From Saprospiraceae bacterium (lineage in GTDB: Bacteria; Bacteroidota; Bacteroidia; Chitinophagales; Saprospiraceae), in assembly GCA_020629035.1 (NCBI GenBank), contig JAHDEC010000015.1, forward strand, positions 34,311 to 98,310: a DNA stretch of 64,000 nt. The letters run 5' to 3'. Made by a program: the position numbers and the translations under genes. Under the pieces are notes generated by a model. It was not told the origin of the DNA. It did not search any database and saw only the letters and a list, made by a program, of their open reading frames with translations. Below, piece after piece: positions 19,691 through 27,641 of this stretch (positions are counted from its first letter, which is position 1; each line of letters starts with the position of its first letter).

Positions 19691-22600
19691 CTATATTTTT
19701 ATAAAACGCTGGGCATTTGCGTCCTTTCTATCGGATAAAACCAGCGTATATACACCACTTGGCCAAGCGTTAACATCAATCGAATAGACATTAGATCCGT
19801 CCAATACGAGTTGTTTACTCAATATCAAATACCCATTAATATCCAAAACTTGTAATTGAACTTGAGTAAGCACAGTGGTGTTTTTTACTTCAATTTGCAG
19901 CACATCCTTTGTTGGGTTAGGGTAGAAGTTTGCCTCTAGTAATGTTGCATTATTGGTGGAACTCAGTACCCAATCTATCCCATCACAATCTTCATCAATA
20001 GCGTTGTTTGCAATTTCAGGAGCTCCAGGATAAATGTTTGCGTCTTCATCGTCGCAATCTTCATCAATACCAAAACCGTCTAGATCTAAATCATCATCTG
20101 GAGTAGTTTCGTCACAGTCATCATCAATACCATTATAAGCAATTTCAGTTGCTGCTGAATTTACGGCTGGGTCAGTATCATCACAATCTTCATCAATGCC
20201 AAAACCATCTTCATCTAAATCATCATCTAATGTGCTTTCATCACAATCTTCGTCCACCCCATTATATGGTATTTCACTTGCGTTAGGATTTACTTCTGCA
20301 TCATTGTCATCACAATCTTCATCGGAATTAAACCCATCACCATCCTCATCAATGATTAGAGCTACACCATCACAATCCTCATCCACATCATTATTAGGTA
20401 TTTCCTCCGATCCGGGATTTAATCCGGGGTCGAGGTCATCACAATCTTCATCGGAATTAAACCCATCACCATCTTCATCGATGATTAGAGCCACACCATC
20501 ACAATCCTCATCCACATCGTTATTAGGGATCTCTGCTTGACCCGGATTTATTCCGGCGTCGGCATCATCACAATCTTCATCGGAATTAAATCCATCTCCA
20601 TCCTCATCTATGATTAAAGCCACACCATCACAATCCTCATCCACATCGTTATTAGGGATTTCGCTGGCCTCCGAATTTACTTCGGGGTCGGCATCATCAC
20701 AATCTTCATCTGAATTAAATCCATCACCATCTTCATCAATGATTAGAGCCACACCATCACAATCCTCATCCACATCGTTATTAGGGATCTCTGCTTGACC
20801 CGGATTTATTCCGGCGTCGGCATCATCACAATCTTCATCAGAATTAAACCCATCCCCATCTTCATCGATGATTAGAGCCACACCATCACAATCCTCATCC
20901 ACATCATTGTTAGGAATTTCACTTGCCTCCGAATTTACTTCGGGGTCGGCATCATCACAATCTTCATCTGAATTAAACCCATCCCCATCCTCATCAATGA
21001 TTAGAGCCACACCATCACAATCCTCATCTACATCATTGTTTGGTATTTCCTCCGATCCGGGATTTATTCCGGCATCGAGGTCATTACAATCTTCAAAAAC
21101 ATTATAGCCGTCCATATCTTGATCAAGCTCAAAACAACCAAAAACCATTCTTCCATTATCAATGTTGGCTGTTTGCCCTTCGCAATTATTTCTATCATTT
21201 ATAATGATGATAATATCAGGGAACTCACTATTAAATTCATGAACAAATTCAAGACGACAACCTGCAACAGCATTAATGGTATTGCCAGTTTGATTGCTGG
21301 TTATATCATATTCTATAATGGTAATTAGAGCTTCCCAATCCATGGGGTCGTAGTTCTCGCACATATCAAAGTAATAATATTGATTAGTGGATAAACCACG
21401 CACAAAATAACTTTCATTAGACCACGCTTGGAAGCTCGAAGTAAAAGGTCCTGCTGCACAATCTGCAGCTCCCTCGAAAGAATTATAAGGCCCGGTCGAA
21501 TATGTTGTACAAGCTTCAATTTCTGCATCTATTCCATCGCAATCTTCATCTATTCCATTATTAAATATTTCTGCTGCTCCTGGATTAATATCCGCATCAA
21601 AATCATCACAGTCTTCCTCCGAATTAAATCCGTCACCATCCGCATCTGGTTCGTCTATGACTCCATCACAATCATCATCCATATTATTACCAAATATTTC
21701 AAAGGCTCCTGGATAAATCATCGAGTTGTTATCATCACAATCTTCATCCAAATTAAAACCATCTTGATCTAAATCATTATCTAACGTTGCTTCGTCACAA
21801 TCATCGTCAATTCCATTGTATGGAATTTCTGTTGCATCTGAATTTACTTCAGGGTTAGTATCATCACAATCTACATCAGAGAAAAAACCATCGCCATCTA
21901 AATCTACGGCAGGGATGGTGATCGTAATGAATTTACCAAGACCTTGATTATAATAAGACCCACTTGGTGATACCTGAAGCTGTTCAGGTCTTACCATGTA
22001 GTTGATATCACCCGTCTCGTAAGAATTTGGATCGCTGTAACTAAACACGTCACTATCCACTGAAGCCAGGAGCTCCCACTCATAACTGCTATCTTCCTTC
22101 ACATAAATGTTAAATTGTTGAATCTCATCAAGTCCCAGATCTTGAGTCCAGCTTAGTTCATTGCCCGCTTCATTATAATTACCATTTAATGAACTTAGTG
22201 GATGCATGTTGTGCAAACGTAGGGTAGGATCCCCCATTAGGGCAATATGGATACTTCTATTAAAACCTTGGAAATACCTTCCATCATCACTTTGCGCAAG
22301 TTTTGCTTGTAAACCAATATTGGTCCCTAAACCCATATGGAAAAATGGCCAGTGAGGCCTTGCACTCCATGCATTTGTAAGTATGGTTCCTGAACCTAGA
22401 GCTGCTCGCAAGAAATTGTTTTGAGTATCCCAATCTCCAAAGTATGAACCAAATAAGCAGGTGAACACACCCTGTAAAGAATCAGCGGCCATATTTGTAG
22501 TGTTTGAAATGCCACTTGCACTGGTGTATGATCCTCCTCCCGCACCATAAGACCAGACATAGCTATCAGCAAGGAGGCTATTTCGATAATTTCCTGTCAT

Positions 22601-23569
22601 ATAGTTTTCTCCGCCCACCATAGGCGGATAGTTGAGATCGGGTGAAGTGTCAAACCCAAAACTAAAATTGTCTATACCTACAGCCTGCATTTTTGGTGTA
22701 AAATGCTTGTTTTTAAATGCGTGGTCTTTATCCAAGTATTTAGCTAATAATTCTTGTTCCGTTTCAGCAAATGCAGGCATATTGAAAAAATCCACTCTAC
22801 CTACTTCAAGTTCTGCTGCACCAATAGAGCTGTTGTCAAATTTACCATCTCCAGGTACATTGGTAGTTCTTTCAGGTTGTCCAGTGGTGGTAACACTCGT
22901 ATCCGTCCAAAGCTCATTCATTTCAGCATAATATACATCTGCAGACCATGCTCCAAAGTGATTGTTGGAATGGCCATCTGGTACAATTCTTCCGCTGTAA
23001 GGGACAGGTATATGTCCAAATAAAAATACAGTATTTAGTCCTCCGAGAGCTTGATATTCTTCCACAATCAATGCCTTAACATCAGGAACAGCCATGGATG
23101 GATCCACGTTTTTTTGTATGACTATCCAGCCATCACCCGCAGCATCATTTTTCCAACGATCTATTTTATCTTTTAGAGCATCTGCATGAGTTGCATCAAC
23201 TAATAGTAAAAGTCGGCCTCTGTTTATGGTGGATGGTACTTCGTTGCCTCCGTAGATCATGGAAAAAACAGTGGTTCCGTTTAGCGTTTTAAAAATTTTA
23301 TATTCATATGGAATACCTGCATTACTTTGGGTATCGGTAAAACTGTTTGCAGAAATATTACCAGCAATGGTAGTCCAAGTATTGTCACTTAAGCTTTTAC
23401 GGGTTATGGAGTATATGGCTCCGGCTTCTTCATCCCAAGTCAAGGTGGTTTGTCCCTCCCCATTAGAGGTGGCCGTTACACTAGAAAGCCAGGTATCAAA
23501 TTGAGCAAAAGATAAATGGTAAAAAAAATTAAAACATACAAAAAGGAATAAGGTCAAAATAGGTTTCAT
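19691..23569 (-). CDS. T9SS-secreted gingipain-fold (C25-like) protein with twelve MopE-type repeats
   Basis: The start is placed at the ATG 23569, two codons inside a longer TTG frame, because MKPILTLFLFVCFNFF begins a normal signal peptide. Residues about 25-110 are fibronectin-III-like, and about 115-480 C25-like: LFGHIPVP, WSADVYYAEM, VGRVDFFN and the terminal LMGDPTLRLH are as in gingipains. By eye the catalytic Cys is replaced by Ser (GSYFGDWD, about residue 373) and the His loop reads YGAGGGS, so the enzyme is probably inactive. Three MopE-type repeats (555-680), the shared Cys-rich domain (about 681-815), nine repeats and a T9SS sorting domain (from about 1203; FYPNPTKDVL) follow. Confidence 0.78.
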   Translation of the reverse strand: MKPILTLFLFVCFNFFYHLSFAQFDTWLSSVTATSNGEGQTTLTWDEEAGAIYSITRKSLSDNTWTTIAGNISANSFTDTQSNAGIPYEYKIFKTLNGTTVFSMIYGGNEVPSTINRGRLLLLVDATHADALKDKIDRWKNDAAGDGWIVIQKNVDPSMAVPDVKALIVEEYQALGGLNTVFLFGHIPVPYSGRIVPDGHSNNHFGAWSADVYYAEMNELWTDTSVTTTGQPERTTNVPGDGKFDNSSIGAAELEVGRVDFFNMPAFAETEQELLAKYLDKDHAFKNKHFTPKMQAVGIDNFSFGFDTSPDLNYPPMVGGENYMTGNYRNSLLADSYVWSYGAGGGSYTSASGISNTTNMAADSLQGVFTCLFGSYFGDWDTQNNFLRAALGSGTILTNAWSARPHWPFFHMGLGTNIGLQAKLAQSDDGRYFQGFNRSIHIALMGDPTLRLHNMHPLSSLNGNYNEAGNELSWTQDLGLDEIQQFNIYVKEDSSYEWELLASVDSDVFSYSDPNSYETGDINYMVRPEQLQVSPSGSYYNQGLGKFITITIPAVDLDGDGFFSDVDCDDTNPEVNSDATEIPYNGIDDDCDEATLDNDLDQDGFNLDEDCDDNNSMIYPGAFEIFGNNMDDDCDGVIDEPDADGDGFNSEEDCDDFDADINPGAAEIFNNGIDEDCDGIDAEIEACTTYSTGPYNSFEGAADCAAGPFTSSFQAWSNESYFVRGLSTNQYYYFDMCENYDPMDWEALITIIEYDITSNQTGNTINAVAGCRLEFVHEFNSEFPDIIIIINDRNNCEGQTANIDNGRMVFGCFELDQDMDGYNVFEDCNDLDAGINPGSEEIPNNDVDEDCDGVALIIDEDGDGFNSDEDCDDADPEVNSEASEIPNNDVDEDCDGVALIIDEDGDGFNSDEDCDDADAGINPGQAEIPNNDVDEDCDGVALIIDEDGDGFNSDEDCDDADPEVNSEASEIPNNDVDEDCDGVALIIDEDGDGFNSDEDCDDADAGINPGQAEIPNNDVDEDCDGVALIIDEDGDGFNSDEDCDDLDPGLNPGSEEIPNNDVDEDCDGVALIIDEDGDGFNSDEDCDDNDAEVNPNASEIPYNGVDEDCDESTLDDDLDEDGFGIDEDCDDTDPAVNSAATEIAYNGIDDDCDETTPDDDLDLDGFGIDEDCDDEDANIYPGAPEIANNAIDEDCDGIDWVLSSTNNATLLEANFYPNPTKDVLQIEVKNTTVLTQVQLQVLDINGYLILSKQLVLDGSNVYSIDVNAWPSGVYTLVLSDRKDANAQRFIKI
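19975..21904 (-). repeat. MopE-type repeat array, three plus nine units with a duplicated dimer
   Basis: Units of 129 bp encode the acidic repeat. Three lie at about 21525-21904 and nine at about 19975-21124. Units at about 20738-20995 and 20480-20737 form two copies of the same 258-bp dimer (one DPEVNSEAS unit plus one DAGINPGQA unit), with identical protein and near-identical DNA. Confidence 0.88.
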
Positions 23570-23732
23570 AATCAAATTACTACTTGGTTAAGACAGATAT
23601 AGGAAAAGATGACTTTTTCCATACGCTGAAATTTAAGTAGATAATCTCAAAAGACCTAAAAGCGAGCTTAAATATTGTTTATTTAGTCAATTCTTGACGA
23701 AGGAATCGGTGAGCTGATGCCGATAAACTCGC

Positions 23733-24380
23733 TTATAAAGATTTTAGTACTTCAGTTAGTTCTTCTAAATCTCCTGGCAAATACTTGCGCTTATGGTAGG
23801 CTATCTCGCCGTCTGTGTTAAATACAAAGGTTTGCGGGTATCCATTAAGTCCGCCCGGAAGCACTTGTCTAAACTCTCTATTTACGTCGTTGTAGGTGGG
23901 CCAAGGCCAGTTTTTTTTCTCAACTTGTTTAACAAAAGAAGGAAAGTTTTTTGGGTAATCACCTGAGATAGCTACAAGCTCAAAATCTGCTTCCTCTTGC
24001 ATATCATCATAAACTTTGACTAATTCATTCATTTTCTTGTGGCATGGAGCACAAGTTGTCAACCAAAACATAAGGACAGTTGGTTTTTTCTTTGAAAAAA
24101 CCTTAGAACTTTCTGTTTCTTCACCACTAACATCTTTTAAGGAAATATCAAAGGGGAAGTCAGCTTTAATTTCCGTTTTAGGTCGACTAGTTGATCTATT
24201 GGCTAGACTAGTATTAGAAATGTTTGGGGCAGGTTTGTACTGAGTACTTTTCTGCTTTGTATTTACCCTTTTAGTTGTCTCTTTAGCAGCCTCCTTAGTT
24301 GAAGCTTTGGTTTCAGTTTGAGTGCACGAATAGGCACTAAATATAAACATGAATACGATTAGACTTATATATCTTTTCAC
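23733..24380 (-). CDS. TlpA-like thioredoxin-fold lipoprotein
   Basis: The frame is open from a TTG at 24428, but the GTG at 24380 gives a clean lipoprotein signal ending FMFIFSAYSC, so I prefer it (about 215 residues). A Thr/Lys-rich linker is followed by a redoxin domain: FDISLKDVSGEE, the active-site motif CAPC within FWLTTCAPCHKKM, and the cis-Pro loop GYPQTFVF. Family members reduce disulfides in the periplasm, for example in cytochrome c maturation. It sits between the surface-protein cluster and the OmpA gene on the same strand. Confidence 0.82.
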   Translation of the reverse strand: MKRYISLIVFMFIFSAYSCTQTETKASTKEAAKETTKRVNTKQKSTQYKPAPNISNTSLANRSTSRPKTEIKADFPFDISLKDVSGEETESSKVFSKKKPTVLMFWLTTCAPCHKKMNELVKVYDDMQEEADFELVAISGDYPKNFPSFVKQVEKKNWPWPTYNDVNREFRQVLPGGLNGYPQTFVFNTDGEIAYHKRKYLPGDLEELTEVLKSL

Positions 24381-24398
24381 TTGAGTAATTTTACTCAA
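24381..24398. promoter_or_regulatory. Perfect inverted repeat beside the TlpA-like start codon
   Basis: TTGAGTAA-TT-TTACTCAA is a perfect 8-bp palindrome directly adjacent to the preferred GTG start. It may be an operator or an RNA hairpin over the start site. If translation begins at the upstream TTG instead, it would be coding sequence. Confidence 0.35.
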
Positions 24399-24452
24399 AG
24401 TTAAATAATCCAATGGTACCTTTATCAAAAGGTAGGAAACATTAAAGATTTT

Positions 24453-25343
24453 TTAATATTGAAAATGGAACTCTACTCTTCGGTTATTTTTTTGACCTTC
24501 AGGAGTTTCATTTGAGTCTACAGGTCTTTTTTCGCCAAAGCCTTTATGGATTAGACGTCTTGCTTTTACACCTTCTGAAACTAAATAATCAAAACAAGTT
24601 TTAGCCCTTGCTTTTGATAATACAAGGTTTGCCTGATCGTCACCTTTACTATCCGTATGACCTTCAATTCTCAATTTATATCGAGGGTATTTTTGCATAA
24701 CCCCTAAGATTTCTTTCAGTTTTTGTAATGAAGTAGGTAGTAGAGCCGCCGAGCCAGTTTTAAACTTTACCTCTTTTGCAGCCACAAGAATAGTTTCTAA
24801 ATCATTAGCATCAACCTTTATTTCTGGACAACCGTCATTCTCAGCAACACCTGCCAAATTTGGACATTTATCTTTCTCATCAGCAATGCCATCTCCGTCC
24901 GCATCTTTAATTTCAGGACAACCATTATTATTTTTGGTTCCTACGGTTTCAGGACATTTGTCTAAGCCGTCATGTACGCCATCATTGTCTGAATCTGCTG
25001 GACAACCATTTAATTCAGCAGTACCCGCAAATTTAGGACATGCATCTTTAGTGTCATAAATTCCATCACCATCTGCATCTTCAGGACAACCAAAATTGGC
25101 AGAAATACCAGCAAGATTTGGACATTTGTCAATGGCATCAATGATACCATCATTGTCAGCATCTGAATCCACCGTATTATCTTCAATAACAGCTGTAGCT
25201 GCTGCTATGGGCTCCATAGGTTCTTTGTCAAAACAACCTGTAAAACGTAGTATAAAGAAGGCGAATATTAAAATTACAAGAATAGCAATCCAGAAATCTT
25301 GTCTTTCTTTTTTATTTTCAAAAACCTTTGGTAAATCACTCAT
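24453..25343 (-). CDS. OmpA-family protein with thrombospondin type 3 repeats
   Basis: The 296-residue protein has an uncleaved or lipoprotein-like N-terminal hydrophobic segment (residues 14-32, with Cys36 close behind). Residues about 58-165 carry thrombospondin type 3 calcium-binding repeats (DADNDGIIDAIDKCPNLAG, DSDNDGVHDGLDKCP). The C-terminal 110 residues are an OmpA peptidoglycan-binding domain, with LRIEGHTDSKGDDQANLVLS and the terminal NNRRVEF. It should link the membrane to the cell wall. It is 72 bases upstream of the TlpA-like gene and could share its transcript. Confidence 0.88.
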   Translation of the reverse strand: MSDLPKVFENKKERQDFWIAILVILIFAFFILRFTGCFDKEPMEPIAAATAVIEDNTVDSDADNDGIIDAIDKCPNLAGISANFGCPEDADGDGIYDTKDACPKFAGTAELNGCPADSDNDGVHDGLDKCPETVGTKNNNGCPEIKDADGDGIADEKDKCPNLAGVAENDGCPEIKVDANDLETILVAAKEVKFKTGSAALLPTSLQKLKEILGVMQKYPRYKLRIEGHTDSKGDDQANLVLSKARAKTCFDYLVSEGVKARRLIHKGFGEKRPVDSNETPEGQKNNRRVEFHFQY

Positions 25344-25428
25344 GAAGTTAGAATAGATGTTTTGTATAATACTTTGACGGTAAATAAAGGAAAAGACACA
25401 TAAAATCTTAATTAAATCTTAAAATAAT

Positions 25429-25836
25429 TTATTCTTTGACTAAGTTGTTCCCGTTTTCTTTCAGCAACCAATTGTTTAACTCTACCATTTTATCGGCTAG
25501 TTTTTCACCAAATCCTGTCAGCTTATATTCCACTCTTGGAGGTACTTCGGGATAAATGGTTCGTACAATTAATTGCTTTTGCTCTAGTTTTTTTAGCGTG
25601 ACTGACAACATTCTTGATGAGATATTCGGAATATATCTTTGTAGCTCATTAAATCGCAATACACCATGATAACCCAAATTAAACAAACAAAACAAACTCC
25701 ATTTATCGGTTAAAGGCACGAGTAAATCTCGAGTTGGACAAATTTGTTTGTCTACCAGTTTTTTGGAGCCTAAATAAAATAATTTTATTTTTTCCTTGAG
25801 CTGTGCTTCCCCTTTTATATTGTTACTTACTTCCAT
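25429..25836 (-). CDS. HxlR-family winged-helix transcription regulator
   Basis: The 135-residue protein matches HxlR regulators: CPTRDLLVPLTDKWSLFCLFNL, then LRFNELQRYIPNISSRMLSVTLKKLEQKQLI and YKLTGFGEKL. The conserved Cys in CPTRD is the residue that senses electrophiles or disulfide stress in several family members. It is divergent from the DinB-family gene with a 92-base gap holding TTACT repeats, so it probably controls that gene and itself. Confidence 0.9.
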   Translation of the reverse strand: MEVSNNIKGEAQLKEKIKLFYLGSKKLVDKQICPTRDLLVPLTDKWSLFCLFNLGYHGVLRFNELQRYIPNISSRMLSVTLKKLEQKQLIVRTIYPEVPPRVEYKLTGFGEKLADKMVELNNWLLKENGNNLVKE

Positions 25837-25894
25837 GTTATCTTGTTACCTATTCGTCACCCCTTGTTTTAAGCTAAAGGTTTAATTACATTTA

Positions 25895-25925
25895 TTACTT
25901 TATATTACTAAGTTACTAAAAGTAA
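25895..25925. promoter_or_regulatory. Candidate HxlR operator with repeated TTACT half-sites
   Basis: TTACT occurs at 25895, 25905 and 25913, and the last pairs with AGTAA at 25921 to make the palindrome TTACTAAAAGTAA (25913-25925), three bases before the DinB-family ATG. HxlR proteins bind inverted repeats in such divergent promoters; the assignment is inference. Confidence 0.4.
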
Positions 25926-25928
25926 GCT

Positions 25929-26477
25929 ATGGATAAAAACGAACTGATAAAACGAATTGATAAAAGTTTTAATGATGTAATTCATTGGTATAAGGAGCAA
26001 CCTCAGGAATCCTTTATACTGAGATCAGCACCTGATAAATGGACAGCCGGCCAGCATGCCTTACATCTGCTCAAAACTGCCAGTGCCTATAACAAGGGCC
26101 TGAGTATTAACAAACTAATCCTTAAATATAAATTCGGGACCAACAACCGCACAGAACGCAACTTTGAAGAAACCAGGGCCAGGTACAAGGAAAAGTTGTT
26201 GATAGCTGATCCTAGCTTTTTAAAAAGCAACGATTTTACTCCCCAAGAAGTAAGCCTTGACGACAAGGATTCCATTTTAGCAAAACTAAACAGCAAGTCA
26301 CTGGCTATCCAATCCAAGTTGGCTAAATGGCCAGAAGCAAAACTTTCAAAATTGCTATTTCCACACCCAGCTATGGGTAAAATGACCGTCCGAGAAATGG
26401 CGTATTTTATTGCCTTTCATAATGATCATCATGTAGAGATTTTGGAAAAAAGCTATAGCAAGCTATCAAAAATGTAG
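25929..26477 (+). CDS. DinB-family protein
   Basis: The 182-residue protein has the four-helix DinB/YfiT-like fold: ELIKRIDKSFNDVIHWYKEQP, KWTAGQHALHLLKTASAYN carrying the first metal-ligand His, and the C-terminal pair IAFHNDHHVEIL with further His ligands. Many family members are metal-dependent thiol-S-transferases that use bacillithiol or similar thiols. It is divergent from an HxlR regulator, a common arrangement for stress-induced enzymes. The substrate is unknown. Confidence 0.82.
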   Translation: MDKNELIKRIDKSFNDVIHWYKEQPQESFILRSAPDKWTAGQHALHLLKTASAYNKGLSINKLILKYKFGTNNRTERNFEETRARYKEKLLIADPSFLKSNDFTPQEVSLDDKDSILAKLNSKSLAIQSKLAKWPEAKLSKLLFPHPAMGKMTVREMAYFIAFHNDHHVEILEKSYSKLSKM

Positions 26478-26698
26478 TGGTTACAAATATTTTTGAGTAT
26501 TGCGCATATTCCATATCTTAGGATCACAAAATCAAAACATGATGAGCACACTGAAATTATTCTTTACCACTTTTTGCATCCTTTTAGTTAGAAACTAATA
26601 AAAGTTGATTAAACATGATGCCTAAAGTTTTGCGATTAATGTCTGCCAAAATATCATATTTACAAAAACTGAACGTTGATAAGTATAGATAGCATAAT

Positions 26699-27640
26699 AT
26701 GAGGTACATCGCATTGTTTTTTTTCTGCACATGTTTAATATACAGTCTCAAAAGTCAAGATAAAGCTAAAGAATTAGGAAGCGTAACATGGCTTAGAGAC
26801 TACGAAACAGCATTGGACAAATCAAAACAAGAACAAAAAGATATTCTCATTCTTTTTCAGGAAGTACCTGGCTGTGCAACTTGCCAAAATTATGGAACTC
26901 AAGTATTGAGCCACCCACTACTAGTGGAAGCACTGGAAAATGAATTTATACCCTTAGCCATTTTTAATAATCACAAAGGCAAAGACGCAACAATTTTACA
27001 AAAGTATAACGAACCCAGTTGGAACAACCCGGTCGTCCGACTAGTCGATCAAGAAGGAAATAATGTCCAAGAAAGATTGAATGGCAATTACTCAGCCTTA
27101 GGTTTGGCAGCGTATTTGGTCGCTGGATTAGAAAAACAAAATAAAGCCATTCCAAAATATCTTTCATTAACCCTTGAAGCCTTGGCGGCTAAAGCAAATC
27201 GCCAAGAAACCAAGTATTATCAAATGTATTGTTTCTGGAGCGGCGAAGGTAATTTAGCTAATCACGAAGGAGTTGTGGCGACAAGCCCAGGATTTATGAA
27301 TGGGGCTGAAGTGGTAAAAGTGGTCTATGATCCGACAGTATTAGATCAATCAGCATTGGACAAAACAGCTCGAAAAGCAAGCTGTCAAGTAGTAGATAAA
27401 CCAGGAAAATTTAGACTAGATCGGGATGAACAATACTATCTTAAAAAAAGTCCATACAGTAAACTGGCACTCACTAAAATCCAACGATCAAAGATTAACA
27501 GCGCTATTTATAATCGTGAAGATCCTTCCATCTTTCTTAGTCCAAAACAGAAAGCACATCTAATAAAAGCAGAAGAAGCCACGGAGCAATTATATGACTT
27601 ACCATTTAAGGAAGCATGGCAAAAAATGCTTAAAACTTGA
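26699..27640 (+). CDS. VPGUxxT-type thioredoxin-like protein (Cys form) with MsrA-like C-terminal domain
   Basis: The 313-residue protein has a signal peptide (residues 1-19). Residues about 35-150 are thioredoxin-like, with EVPGCATCQNYG at the active site; the position that is selenocysteine in the VPGUxxT family is Cys here (codon TGT). Residues about 175-240 resemble methionine sulfoxide reductase A: CFWSGEGNLANHEGVVATSPGFMNG and VVKVVYDPTVLDQSALD. The MsrA-like Cys-Phe-Trp motif is kept, so the domain may be active. Role: probably periplasmic redox repair, by inference. It stands alone and ends one base before convergent ubiD. Confidence 0.75.
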   Translation: MRYIALFFFCTCLIYSLKSQDKAKELGSVTWLRDYETALDKSKQEQKDILILFQEVPGCATCQNYGTQVLSHPLLVEALENEFIPLAIFNNHKGKDATILQKYNEPSWNNPVVRLVDQEGNNVQERLNGNYSALGLAAYLVAGLEKQNKAIPKYLSLTLEALAAKANRQETKYYQMYCFWSGEGNLANHEGVVATSPGFMNGAEVVKVVYDPTVLDQSALDKTARKASCQVVDKPGKFRLDRDEQYYLKKSPYSKLALTKIQRSKINSAIYNREDPSIFLSPKQKAHLIKAEEATEQLYDLPFKEAWQKMLKT

Positions 27641-27641
27641 G

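Noticed and set aside
26870..26890. Possible selenoprotein at the VPGC site
   Set aside because: The codon is TGT, so Cys is read; no in-frame TGA is present.
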